Shown here one piece after another: positions 50,488 to 63,835 of a DNA stretch of 64,000 bases (position 1 is its first letter; each line of letters opens with the position of its first letter). The notes below the pieces were generated by a model, which saw only the letters and a program-made list of their open reading frames with translations, made no database searches and was not told the DNA's origin. Both the position numbers and the translations under genes were made by a program. The stretch is from Struthidea cinerea (taxonomy: Eukaryota > Chordata > Aves > Passeriformes > Corcoracidae). The stretch lies in assembly GCA_013397865.1 (NCBI GenBank), contig VZTI01000603.1, positions 468,564-532,563 of the forward strand, given 5' to 3'.

Positions 50488-53400
50488 ATTAAAAAGCAAG
50501 CAGGTTAACAAGAGACAAAAGGCAGATAAGGGAGTGTAAGTGGATCAAGGGGAGCCTTGGGAAATCGTCAAACAGTACGCCTGAATGTGGCATTAAATGG
50601 TTCATTTGGTGGTAAGTGATTAAATGGGAGAGGACTTTCATTATCATGGAAATTGGTCCTCTATACTGTTGGACCTATGCTAATGATTTGAAACTGAGAA
50701 AAAAGGATGACTGTGTTAGAACGGTTTAAAATACACCACTTCATGTTGGACTATGAGGAACATTTGCATGAATACAGCCATGTAAGGAATCTGAACAGCA
50801 ATAGATTTTTGTTTGGCAGAATTATTCTCATTGGTGTCTGAAGTTCACAACCTAGAAAATGCTAGCTTTTTTACACATTAACTTAAAGCAAAATGTGCCA
50901 TTTTTAGTCAAAACACTGAGAAAACAAAGGCCCTCCTATTTTACTCAGAAGTCTCCATTTCCAAGTCTAATCAAAATTATCTTGGTGATGGGAAAAACTA
51001 TACTGCAATCATTGGGGTAAATGGAAACCTGTATTTAAACCATTCCTTTAGAGCCCTGATTTATATTTTGCAATGTAAGCTGTGTAAACAGGGATATTCC
51101 TTCAAAGAGGGAAGGCCCACTAGCTCAGCACATCAGTTAAGAGTGTCAGAGACCAGAGGTCTTGTTTCCAAATTCATTTGCTAACTCCCTTGACACACTG
51201 AATGACTTTAAATTAAGCTCTCACCATATTACCTCAAATGGCTCGATAAATTCATGCAAAATCTGCGAAGGAGGACTAAAATGCCTTTAAAAATCTCATT
51301 GGTGCAATACCAAAATATTTCAAACTTTCAAGAGAAGAAAAGGCAGTTTCATATTACGACCAGAACCTTGGACAGAACCAAAAAAAGCAACAGATTCAAA
51401 CCGTTAAAAAGTCAGAAAGTAGCATTAAAGGGTCATTCCTCCCTGCCTTGACTTCCCTGTCACCACTAAAAGAATAACAAATGGTTACGGTTTCATTTTA
51501 CAGTGTAGCAAGGAGGATTTGAGAATCTGCAGGTCCTCATCTGCTGCTTCTTAAGCAAACACCTAATGTAATTTTAAATTTCACTTCATCATTGTGATAG
51601 CTTCAAGCAAACCTCTCCTGTGTGCCAATCCTCCCTCTCAAAGGCACACAGTCAGTGTTACAGAATGGACAAAACCAGCCCAAAACAATCAGCTCCCCTA
51701 GGACTGTGATTTGTGACATAAGCTACACTTGTAGGGACACAGCTCCTCATTCTTCTTGATTTGCTTTAAAGCAGTGCCTTGTAGTTTGTGAGTACGAAGT
51801 GCTGAAGCTACTTATTGTCACAGTGGTAAAATAGAAGGTTTGATGGGACATGGAGCTCAGTCTATAAGGGTATTTAGGTGTGAAAGTGCAAGAGAGAAAT
51901 GATGAGGTCAATACCTCTGAAAGCATCAGAGGTGCATTTTCTAGAAAGCCTTAGGCCCAAGTGAGGCTTCATTTTCAAAAGTACTCCATGCATTTTAGAG
52001 TCTAAGTGTTCCCAAAAGTTACTGTGACTTAGGCTCATACATCACTTGGGCACTTCTGAAGAGCACACCTTTAGTAAATGTACAAAAGTGCCTGTAGCAG
52101 CGAGGTACCTCTCTTTAAGTGTCAGGAGAGTGAGGCTGCTTGCCTGCACTCTTTATAAATCCCCTGGGAATCTTCCTGCATTTTTATGTGTGCAAATAAA
52201 TCTCACCTTGTCCTCTAGTGTCCTTTAAAAGCAACAGGACAACTCACACACAAGGCCACTGTGTGCGTATCAATAAATCTCTGATAATCAAATCTCCCAG
52301 TGATTACTGATATGGAATTACTGCTCAGGCTGGAGCAATGCCAGCTCAAACGCAGACTACCAGCCTCAACAGCCCAATCTGACTACAAGTGTTAAAGCAA
52401 AGGACACAGACAGATCATCTGGGTGATGACCTGCAAAGATGAAAACAGCTCTGCTAATGGAGACACCCTGGCAAGCCAATAGCTCTCCCAGTTTCAGTGA
52501 TTATATTCCTCTTGATGTTCAATGGATGACAGAATACAAGGACATTAGCATTAACTGTCACTCATGGTGTCCAAGGAGGTCTTCAGATATTCTTTTCTGG
52601 GCACTAAGTCGGAGAAGTAAAGGCACTACAAGGACAGCATTTTTCTCGTACAGGCATTCCCACCACAGAAATTCCCCACGTTACTCAATCTTCCTGAGAT
52701 TTCCATTCCTATACAGCCACAATAAACTGACCAGAAACCTTGCCCCTCCTTAGCTCAGACTATAATTGTTTGAACACAGGACTGTTGTCTCTACACTAAA
52801 TTTTACAAGAAATAAAGGCACAAAGTTGTGAACACTGAAAATTAAATGTTAATATTCAACAACCTGGGAAAATTTTTTGCTTCCAACTTGCCAACTACAT
52901 ACCAGCAGGGCATGCCTGCTATTTCTTTAGCAAATGAAGATTTACAGTCTCTGCACAGTTTAGAGAGAACAGAGTAGGTAGCAGGGGGGAGCAGAACTTC
53001 TCTCATGCCCCATCAGCTCTCCCTTAAAAGAAAAAGTACCCAGTCAAGGCCTCCTTGGTCCCTGGGTCTTTTTGTGGGGTGTCAGACACTTCAGTATGTG
53101 GCTTCAAGCAGCAAACGTGGAGGTCAAGAAAACTGCCCTGAGAGGAGCTGCAGTCTAAAATTGCAGCATGATGTTTGCTCAGAACTAACAAAAGAAATGC
53201 CAGCCTCCTCTTCCTTTCCCTGGTACCCACCTAAACAAACAGATATACAAGTGAATGTGCTGGCAAAGCCAGTGCTGGCTGTGCCCAGGAAGTGCCATTC
53301 AGCCCTCAGAGGTTCCCCTCTGCCTACTGACACACAGTAGCAAGCAAGCAAGCGAGAATTACAGAGGCAGATAAAGGACTATTTAAAATAATCATCATGT

Positions 53401-55090
53401 TTTTTTACAGGATAGCCAGTGCTGGCTCTGGTTCTGGTGTGGAGGGCGAAGGATCTCTAAATTAAACTCACATGATCCACTCTTGTTCATTCGCATGGTT
53501 ATGTAAACTGCCCGCTGGAAGAAAGCCGGTCATTTGTAAATTAAAAGAAGAAAATTATGTCATCTTAGTACAAATACATTTTGCTGATGAAGACTATATA
53601 TGGTAAAGGTAAATAAATAATCAAGTGGATAACATGGCAGGGCACGACTTCAACTAAACCCTTGTGGAATTTCACCTCTGCTTCCACTGGAGCTTCCACT
53701 GCTTTATCAACATAGCTGGGGCATATTGTCCTGCACAAAGGAGAAGACAAACAGAATGTAATGTGTAACTTCTTAATTACATGGTCTATCCGATGCAATG
53801 CCCTCCCCAGCAGCAAAACGTCCATTGACTTTTACAAGGTATGGCTGGGCAGAGGCAATTTATAGCAATAACTGCCCTAATTCATGGGGGAAAATGTCTT
53901 CCTTCTCTGACTACCCAAGGTTTGGGCCTTGTCCATTATTAATGAAGATGACAGGAATTCTACTTTTGACATAAACTCAAGTAGAACAGACCCTCTAGAA
54001 CAGCAAGCACTGGAAAAATGCTGATGGAATCCCATACTGGCTTCAGACAACAGCAGGTCATATATTGGTGGGTGTTCTGGACTGAGTTCAGCCTTAGAAG
54101 TACTACCCAAACCCTCACCATTTCCTAGCAACAAGGTTCAAACGCTTCATGTCTCTGAAGCTATGAAATAAAGCGAAGAAAAAAGTCATAAAACAGGAAC
54201 AAAGTCTAAATGCTGAATGCTATTTTACACCTCATGTTGGGAGGCCATAGGTTACCCCTTTAACTGTGAGAGGAAGCATTTGGGGCACAGCACGTATAAA
54301 CACAAATACCCCAAACACAGGCAGCGTGAGAGCAAGTGGGAGTCTATTATGGAGAATTCGTTGATTCCTTAACTCAGGCTCCATATGACCGCTGCAGGAT
54401 ATGCACTACAATCTGATCTCAGTGTTTGTCACTTGTCAAAAAATTGAGAACAAAGAGCCAATTAGCTGTGGTTTGTTTTCTTTTATTTTGCTGGAAATAA
54501 AAGCTGAGCTATCATACAAGAAGAATTCCTGGTGTGTGTATGAGGCAGGGAGAAGGAAAAAACCAATAAACAAACATTTTTACAAAAATTCAAATCATTG
54601 GACTTGCAAAACAAGGACAGCTGGGATGCATAATCAAGAGCATTACAAAAAATTTATTTTATATGAAACTTTCCTATTCTGGCATTTGTTCTTTCAATAT
54701 ACAGCATAACCACTAACTTCTACTGCAAATCTGCAAAGATTTTAAAGGCAGCTTAGCTGCAGTGGGATTGGTTTTTGAGGCTGTCTGAAAGGCAGTGACT
54801 GTCACATAGTGGCCAGGTGCTTTTCAGCCATTAAGATAACACTGCTTTGCATTTGGTTAGAGATGATGATAATAGAGTGTTTCGTGACAATGGAATTAAT
54901 TGCTCTTCCCCACCCCGTTATGCAGTAGGTAAAGAGACACTGCAGACACATCACCAGCATTTGATTGCCTCTGCAGTGGAATCCATCGCAGATGCCCAAG
55001 ATACAGCACTGCAAGATAAAAAGGACCACCTGGCTTCCTAGTCTCATCTCCTGGGTAACTCCGTCCACTATGTTTCACTCCACTGAACAG

Positions 55091-55131
55091 TAAACAAAAA
55101 AAAAAAAAAAACAAAAAAAAAAAAAAAAAAA
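55091..55131 (+). repeat. Interrupted poly(A) tract
   Basis: 16 A, one C, then 19 A, flanked by taaac and ccaaacc. Could be an old retroposon tail, but no recognisable element precedes it and no target duplication was found. Confidence 0.75.
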
Positions 55132-56404
55132 CCAAACCTACTTGAACCAATTGCAAAGATAGGGAAGATCTGGAGGAGTGAAGTAGAATTACTGAAACTG
55201 GAATGTAATTAGAACAGAGAAGTCAATATCCATGTACTACAAAGATGACAAGAGACCTTTAGGGGACCACAAAGAAATGGTCAAGGTTTTGGTTTGTGTC
55301 GCAGTTTCAGAGAGCACTCAATACGGTGCCACAGTGTTTGCCCAGCACTGACTGCTAACGAAAACTTCTCATTCAGGAAGTACCCAGCAACAATTCAAGC
55401 AAGATCCGCAGGAGTTCCTGGGAGGTTTCCAATTCAAGGATGGATCCAGTCCAAAACCTGATAGCGTCAAATAAGATAATACATGACTAGTTTATTAGGA
55501 CAGCCTGGTGTAACTCAAATACATAAGCACTGTTGCTTACGGTGAAGAAGCAGCATTTAGCAATTTGCTTAACACTCTGCACACAAAAAAGCAACTAGCA
55601 AATTAATTTTCATCCTGATCTGAAATCTAGAAATAGTAAGAAATATATTTGTGTATTAATGTCTTGTTTTGTGTAAGGAATTGGCCAATATCTATAGTAA
55701 CTACTATAAGAACACAACTCTTCCCTTTCCTACTGATAGTGATGGGATTATTTTATGACTGACATGTCCAGTGAACCATCTCATTCTTTTTTTAGGCTCT
55801 ATATTGAATGAGGAAAATCTGCTGCTTTTTCTACTATCACAACTCTTTGTCTTCAATGTGCTGTTCATGAAGTACTGAAGCTTATTATGTTTAAATAATA
55901 AAATAACGCAAACCAAGAGAGTGATTCTGTACAAACACAGATTAAAGTTCCTTATCTAGAGCCGTGCTTAGGTCACTCCCAAGGGAGGCTGAAGGGACCA
56001 GTCTGTGTGCATAAGGGAAAACACATTTCATAGCTCAAGACAAGTGCCTTTCACACTGCTGCCTTTTAAGCAGAAATGGGAATCAAGCAATGCTGATTTC
56101 TAAGAAAAAACAAAATCCAAATTTGGTTTCGAGCGCAAACAGAGATAATTAAAGTACTTGCTCTAACAGGAAGCTGCATTGGAAAACAACTTTGCACTTT
56201 TGAGGACGCACACTGTGTTTCTTATTATGCCAATTTATTTTAATTAATCAGAAAAACATTTATTTGAGGTATTAGCAATGTTGGTGCTTAGCCTGTCATT
56301 CTGCCTCCCTGCTAAATACCCAGAATGGCAATTCCAAAGCAGAGCACATTTGGTGCAAGAAGGAATCTCTCCTTCTGGCACATCGCTGAAAGGGAGTAGT
56401 ATAA

Positions 56405-56480
56405 ATTCAATGGGCCAAATCCTTGTCCTTCCACTCACCTGGAGTAAAGCTGAACTGTGCTGGAATTCATCACTGCACAG
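56405..56480. repeat. Old sauropsid interspersed repeat copy
   Basis: Reads ttcaatgggccaaatccttgtccttccactcacctggagtaaagctgaactgtgctggaattcatcac, resembling 'ggccaaatcctg...actcacctggagtaaa'. Strongly diverged. Confidence 0.4.
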
Positions 56481-59400
56481 AAATATGATTTAACCCTTAG
56501 TGGAGTGTGAAGTGGTGTTCATGGCATTGCAGGAGCCCGTTCATGCTTGCCAGGGAGGAAGTGTGACAAACCACCGCACCTCCCGACAGGCAACCTGTGA
56601 CCTGAATTTAACCTTGGAGTGTCACACATAGTGGGAGTAGGCCCAAAGTCCTTCTGGGAGACAGAAGGAAAGCTGACAGCTGGAAGGACCAAACAACTTG
56701 GACTGCACCCAGGTGATACTCCTGGAATACAAAGGGCAGATGAGATCTTCCAGGACCATTAAAGACAAAAAGGAACCAGAGGATGACTCAGTCTCCTTTC
56801 ATGCTTCTCTACTGACTGCACCTCTCATTTGTGAAACCACCGAGTTTCAGAATATCTGCATCAAAAGATGCTCTTCTCCAAAAGTATCTGGAAAATGGAA
56901 ATGAAAAACACCATCTTCCATGTTCCTCTTTGCATTCTTCATTCAATAGGAACAACTGACCTGTCCTCACCAGCTCTTGTCCCCTACCTCGTCTACCCAA
57001 CCCAAAAGCACTGGGTAAACTTTCTCAAAAAAGAGGCAGATCCCCAAAACACATGTGACTGACATGACTTCTTAAAAATATCTGAAGTTTAAAAAGGTAA
57101 TTAATTTTGATAATATTTAAATAGTTTTCATGGTTAAAATTATTATTAAAATCTATTTTAATAGCATGCTTGGGATTTTTTTCCTTTTTGGTTTGTTTCT
57201 CTGTACCTGTCCCACATATAAACCTTTTAAAAAAAAATAAAGAGCACTATTTTACTCTTCTTTTAGTTGGACTGAAGTTAATGGGTAATTGGAAAATTCA
57301 TGGGGCTGGCATACCACAATAAACACCAACCATTTCTAGAGGCAGCAAAAACAAATGTAGGATTTGCCCTGACACATGCAGGAAAAAAAGTGCTACCAGT
57401 ATCACCAGTAATATCTCCTAACTGGTACTGTTTGTCTTACCAGAAACAGTAACAGCCTGGTGGGAAAAAGGCGGTTTTGACAGTTCCATGGGAACAAGAG
57501 AAAGACGAGGTGGATGCTCCCCGAGGATGAGTGTGGCACAGACAGGGAGCAGACAGTAACTTGGCTCCAGCTGAGCTTGCTGGGTGGTGCCAGCCTGACC
57601 TTAGACCAGCTACAATCCAGCAGGCAGTGATTCCCACTGCACAACTCTGCCAGCTCTCTGCCAGTGCCTCTCGTGTGCAATGGGGCCAGTTTTTAGCATC
57701 CAAATGGTATGAAAGCTCTCAGGATAAATAAACCAGAAGACCAACTCAAACTGTGTGTGTGAAATGGCAGCAGCAAGCAAATCCTTCAGCCCAGGCAGTT
57801 TCAGCACTCAAGTGGTTCTGCAACACAGCATTTTGGGAGCTGCTGTACACTATACACCAAGAGGGGAAACATCCCAAACTCACAGTGTGACAGCCCACAG
57901 CATCATAAGGAGGAAAGCCAGCTTTTCCATGAGGCACTTAATAAAGAGACCTGAAAATAACTAAGCTTGCCTATTTCGCTCATCTTAAACTCCTGCTAAA
58001 GGCACAGAGATTGAGCCCTAAAGTCCCATTCGATTGCCGATTTACTCAGAGAAGCATTCTCCTGTTAACACGTGGAAAACTATCCCTTGTAACCTCCACA
58101 GCTACCACATGCTGCTGTGACAGTGCCTACACCATCACAGCATAGTGCCTTTGGTACATCATAACTACTACCACTAAGGGCAATTTATCATATAATAAAA
58201 ATTACCATAGTTTAGCAGAAGAAGGAAAAAAATCTGTATGTTAAAACTAATGAAGAGCAAGCCTTTTTTTTAATTACAAATCAGTGAAGACCAAGCAACT
58301 AGAAAAGTGTAACCAAGGAGAAAAATTTGCCCCTAGCCTTTCATTCTCTTTCACAACAATTTTTTTTTTCCTCTTTGATTTTTAACCTTTTCTGTCACCA
58401 CCAGCACTAAAAGCTGCTTCTTTTTTCCCCCTTTGCTGGAAGAACAAACAAACAGTTGCCATTTCAGTCAAAGCTATGTTATTCTTTGGCTGGCTGGCAC
58501 TGGTTTCAGCTCACAGGGCGGTCAGTTCCTCTGGCTCCCATCCAGAAAGCTGAATAAACCAGTCTGGCAGCAAGCACAACTCTGTTTGGGCTCAGAAATC
58601 AGTGCTTCAGACCTGTTTCCAACCTGAGCGCTTCCAATTTACAGCACTCCAACACTGCAGGAAGTACATCAAGCCAATCTGAAACTCAGATATATTTGAA
58701 ACAAAGCTTTCTTCCTTTTAGGTCTTTTTCTACACTCTTCTTCCTTCTCTCTTTAATGTTTGCAGGTTGGAATTTAGTGCTCTTTTTTTCTGCCAGAAGT
58801 TTGGCCTTTGCAACAAATAACTTCATCCAAGTGTGCCATTTCCTCCAAAATGCACAGCAGTGGCAGAAATCACAGACAGATCATTATCACGTTTTCTCTG
58901 TTTCTCGCTTCCCTCCTTTTGTATGGAGCACGATGAGAATCAAGAAGAATTTTCCTGAAATTACAAAACTAATTTTTTATAGACATGCAGTTGCACAGCG
59001 CAAGACTTTGGACTCTCAGAGCGCAAAATGGAAAACCAGAAAACTTGTAATACAAGAGAAACTGTGGTTCAGCAAGTGCAAAGGCAAGATGGAAGGATTA
59101 TAAATGCAGGACTAGGCACTTTAGACTCCCCTTATGCCCTGCTCTCTGGCAGAATAACACCACCAGCAGAATTCCACTTTACTGGGATAAGGGATGGTGC
59201 TTATGAGAAGGGCAGGAGATGTGAATGCAAAGGTTGAGAAACTGTATTGAGTGCTGTGTTTCAGTGCTCAGGTTATTATTTTCTCTTTCCTCCTCTCATT
59301 TTTCACACCATTAAAATTCCACCTCAGCCACCGGACTCAAAGTGAACAAACAAACACGCATTGTTCGCTATCCAAACCCACCACGCTCACACGGCTGCTG

Positions 59401-60499
59401 TTGAAGCTGCAGCGACACTTGAGCCGGGGAGCACAAACCACTCGGGCAGCTCACAGGGGGAATGCCAGAGTGACAGATTAAGTACAGAACTAATCCCCAC
59501 GTTGTGTTTCTGCTGCACAGGTGTGTTCAGGGATTATCCTTCTGCCACGCAAGTCACTTATGTCAATCTCTAAAGAGCCTTTCTCTTTCCTTCTGTTTCT
59601 TGGTTTATATGAAGTAAGTTTTCCATGGCTACTGTGCTGAAACCCTTCCAGGGAAATTATTTTTTAAAACTTCAAACGTTATCATTACCTCTTGTACACA
59701 ATAATTTATCAATCATTGTAGCATGCTACAATGCTACATCCTACTCTCAGCATCTCAGCAGACAAAAGTTACCCACATTCTTCGAAAGAATCTTAAATAT
59801 TACTTCTTTGCACTGCAAAGAACAATTTGGAAAAAAAAATAAATTAAAGCTTCAAGATCACCTCTAAATTCTGCACATAAATATTATGCTATGGCAAGAT
59901 GGGGACAAGTAGTGAAAAAGATGCAGGAGCCCTGAGACATGTCTGAAGTTCTCAGATAAAAGTTAGCACATACAAACTCCCATTTAGAAGCAGAAGTAAT
60001 TTGAAGAAGTTCTACTTAATGGATGACACAGCAAATATGGGTTCTGGTTTCCAACAAAAAGTGACATGCAGTAAAATATTTAGGCAATCTCTTGAGGACT
60101 ATGTAGCATTTCATAAATTAAAGGGCTTTAGTCAGCTTTCCACGTGACAACAACCAACCCACACTTCAGTCAGAGGAAAAGTGTTTGTGTTTTATCCCAA
60201 CATGGATTGGAGGAACTTCTGGCATGAACTGACACTGATATAAACTGCTCAAGAGTTTTTACAGAAAAGAAATGGAAGACAAAGCAAACTGTTTTAAATT
60301 GAAGCTACCACAATATTCAGAAGAAGCCTAAATTCTCTGTTCAGAAATTTATGTTACTGAACACTGCGACTTAATTTTAAGGTGCCTTTAGAAATTCCAC
60401 CACTATGTTTAAAAATCCTTTAGTTTTCATTCCAATTGTGTTAGGTGTCTCTGTGTAGCTTTGGAGAGAAAACATTGTGTACTGGTAGTTACAGAAATG

Positions 60500-60700
60500 G
60501 GAGAGTAAGGGGATGTGAATCACACCATGGTGGTACTGCAGAATGCCTGGGTGATCTCGGGTTAGTGAGTTGTGACCTCTGTAAAATGGAGATAATCACG
60601 CTTATCTGATTCAAGGAGGTACCAGGAGACCTACTGTTTCCTAATTGTTTAGAGATACAGACGGGAAAGGTACAATATATAGTTACATGGGTTAGGTTTC
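60500..60700 (+). mobile_element. Ancient MIR-like SINE relic, plus orientation
   Basis: Contains tgggtgatctcgggttagtgagttgtgacctctgtaaaatggagataatcacgcttatctgattcaaggagg and, later, cctaattgtttagagat. The 'ctctgtaaaatgg.gataat.a..cttat.t' block is the hallmark of the MIR core to 3' region. Diverged; the right boundary is approximate. Confidence 0.55.
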
Positions 60701-62433
60701 TGGAAATATCTACTGGTGACACAATAGATTGTACCCATCTGTGTAAAAGTGTCAAGTACTGCTATTATTTTGACCTCATTGATAAAGAAAGGATGGGTGG
60801 TCTGGTAGACTGAAGCACATTTTGGCTGGAAGCTATTACCCTTTGAGACGACCTCTTGTTTCAAGTTTCATTGGTGTATCAGAAAAGTTACAGGCAGCAA
60901 CACTAAGGGTTTCTGTAATTCATGCTACAAAAACACTCGAATCTGTTTCATCTCCACTGACATGCTACTCCTCTGTACTAGTCCTAATGGTATTTTTCCT
61001 AATCAAGCATACATTAATGGCAGGAAGCAATGTCACTCCTTTCTGGTTTTACCTGACCTGTCTTTGGGTACTCACTGTGTATGTGAAGCTAGACCAAGCT
61101 CAGTTGTCTCTCACTATTAGAGAGGTGTAGAAAAACCGACTGCAATACTAAGAAGACCAGCAAAAATGATGGTAATTTAAGAAGAAGAGTGATTTTAAAA
61201 CAAGATACCTAAATTGAGGTAAAATGTAGATCCTTGTGATAGTTTCATGTAGCCATTCAGTTTTAGGGAGAGAAGCTGTTTAAGGTGATTTGGGCAGGAC
61301 TTATGTAAACTGAGTAGCACGGAAGAGAGATGATTTACATTAAAACATAGCACAAGCAACCACCAAGTAGCAGTAGTTTTACTGCTGAAATGTGACTCTG
61401 GAGAATTTTCACAAAATCACACTTGGCCGGGTAGGGTAAGGCAAGAAAGGGGCCAGTGTGAAAGTATTACTTTTAACCTGGAGTAATCCATGCCGATTTC
61501 TATTTCACCAGAATAATTTCACACCAGAAATATCCATACAGAATGCAAATATTGGCACCTCTGTCTAAAGTGCTCATTTACTACAAAGTGCCCTTGTTTT
61601 ACTCAGTGCATTTACAAGGATGAACCACTCTGTCATTTACATCAGTAATGCAACTCCCACCCACATGTGCTTCAACCCCAGGCTTGACTAATGCATGAAT
61701 CTTTATGCTGTGCTCCTTATGAAATGCTGTGTCCTATCACGTTGCCACGATACTGCCACTAGATTTATGGCTCTAACTAAATCACCCGATCATACCACTT
61801 CTGTGCTGTGCTTCTTCCATTACCACCTAATGTATCAAAAGCATCGATTTTACACTTGCCAGCTTTCCTGCCGGAGCACTCCAAGGTCCTGCAGCACTTT
61901 ATTACACCCTATGCCCACTCCCAGAGCTGTCATGCTAATGAGCCGTGTGTCGCTACTTTAATTTTTCTGAAGCAGGTCACAAAGCTCAATTCTCCCCTCA
62001 TGTGGGAGAACCTAGAGTCCAATTCCTGAGCCGTCATGGCTGGCTGATTTTGAATAGTGCATATGATGACACAGGCTCTCATCTTACTGGCCTGGCCATC
62101 ACAACACCCCTTCCCTCCCAAATGCTGAAAGAAATATGGCCACTTACGGTTTCACAACGCTTTTTTGCTATTTGCAGCACACTGTACTTACCAAACACCT
62201 AATATCCTGAGGTGTCCAAAATGCTGAAATTATAACCTGCTTAACCTCAATAATTCTGAGAAGCCAGTTTTTATCTCTACAATAGGGGTCTTATTTAGAC
62301 TGAAAGAAAATGAAAGACACCATGATTAAGAGACTAAATTGGCAGGACAGCTAGAAATACCCTGAAAACCTAGAAAAATTGAACACAACAGAAAAAGGCT
62401 CAGATCCTCCAGAAAGGACCAATATATTTTATG

Positions 62434-62480
62434 ACCTGCAGGTATGAATCCCTTCCAACTCCAGGTATTTTATGATTTCT
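62434..62480 (+). mobile_element. Very short CR1 3' tail remnant
   Basis: Reads aatcccttccaactccaggtattttatgatttctat, matching the last ~45 bp of CR1 (ggtcccttccaac...ttctatgattctat). Too short for subfamily assignment. Confidence 0.6.
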
Positions 62481-62914
62481 ATAAATTTACTGCCTTGTCA
62501 GGACATCATCAGTTAGGAAAAGTAAGAAAGACAAGAGGTTAAAGTAGCAATTTTTAGGTTACCCTGAAAGGCACCTCAAACACATTTGCTATATTTTGTA
62601 GGGTTAATTTCTGAGATGTCCTAAAATGTGAAAGAATAGGAACAATGAGGAGGTAATTAATGAGGGCCAGTCCAGCCTTCTTATTTTGACCACTCTTACC
62701 AATAAAGCTACTTGGTGTTTGAGACCCTTGACGAGCAAAGGGGAAGATTTGAGTCTCAGTAGCTTTGCTTGTTTTAGAATTTTAAATGGCATGTGAGCTG
62801 GGGAGAAATGCATCAACCATCATTCTGTTAGCAATTGTCTTCCAAATGCATTTGTGTTTTAGTGGTAGAAAGTAGCAGATTAAGATATGAGGTCTTTGCC
62901 ATTTGGCAGAGATT

Positions 62915-63068
62915 TTCTGGCATCACCATCCCTGGAAGTGTTCAGAAGGCACCTGCATGTGGTACCTGGGGACACGCTTTAGTGGAGAACATGACGGTTC
63001 TGGGTTAATGGTTGGACTCAGTGACCATAGAGTCTTTTCCAGCCTTAAAGATTCTCTGATACTATGAC
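62915..63068 (+). mobile_element. CR1 LINE 3' terminal fragment, plus orientation
   Basis: Contains gcatcaccatccctggaagtgttcagaaggcacctgcatgtggtacctggggac, gttctgggttaatggttggactcagtgaccatagagtcttttccagccttaaagattctctgatac. Decayed CR1 3' end, about 154 bp. Confidence 0.93.
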
Positions 63069-63569
63069 ATAACACGGAGTCACTGGTCTTTCGGCCCACC
63101 ATTGCCATCTTTAGTGAATGGCTGCACATCTTCACGCTGCTTCGACATGTCAGTATTAGCTGACCTCTTGTAAACAGAAATACCATACACTACATCTGAA
63201 TTTTATCAGCTTATTATCATTTGAACCATTTTGTCTTTTTGCTACACTTTCTCTGCTTTATATGGAAAAGGCCTAAACTACCAGGCTGCCATTAACAGAC
63301 CTAATTATTACACGGAAAGAGAAAAAACATCTATTAAATCTTCCCTGTTAAAAGTGAGGGCAGACTGTGAAGACGTGTTACAAAAAGGCTGCCTAAACTC
63401 TGCAGCAGCACCATCCCTTACCTCCAGAGACAGAGCACGTGTTAAAAGCCACCAGTAAAGCCCTGAGACAGTGTGGATTTATCAGCTGAATGGACAGGGA
63501 ACACAACAGTATTTTTCATTTTCAATCTGAAATGAAGAATCTGAAAATCTCCAAAGCTTCTAAGGAGCA

Positions 63570-63835
63570 AACAATGATGATTAGCTCCCATTTTATTAAT
63601 GTAAGAGTCAAGCACCAGCATTTAGGTCACTTGGCCGAGGTCACCAACTGTCACCAGTCACCAGTTTTTTGACTGGTGTTGACTCCCACTGAATGGTGCT
63701 GACTCCAAATTGACTCCCATTTTCAGGCACTACTTACTACAAAATACTGACCTTGCAGTCATAGATTTTGAGCTAATGCCAATTATGCATTTAAAGCACT
63801 GTGCCAGCTACTCCACCTCTTTTGGGGGCTTTTTT
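63570..63835 (-). mobile_element. Ancient MIR-like SINE relic, minus orientation
   Basis: Reads gatgattagctcccattttattaatgtaagagtcaagcaccagcatttaggtcacttggccgaggtcacc, the reverse complement of a MIR core (compare cccattttacagatgag...agtgacttgcccaaggtcac). Further right is tttaaagcactgtgccagctactccacctct, like the 5' end of the same element class. An internal stretch (63650-63720) of short repeats separates the two halves. Confidence 0.55.

Noticed and set aside
57400..57950. GC-richer interval with several overlapping open frames on both strands
   Set aside because: No domain, no CpG island, no splice-supported frame; looks like ordinary composition variation.
61480..61550. Possible further copy of the sauropsid repeat (aacctggagtaatccatgccgatttc...ttcacaccag)
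   Set aside because: Fragmentary match with no clear boundaries; could be chance.
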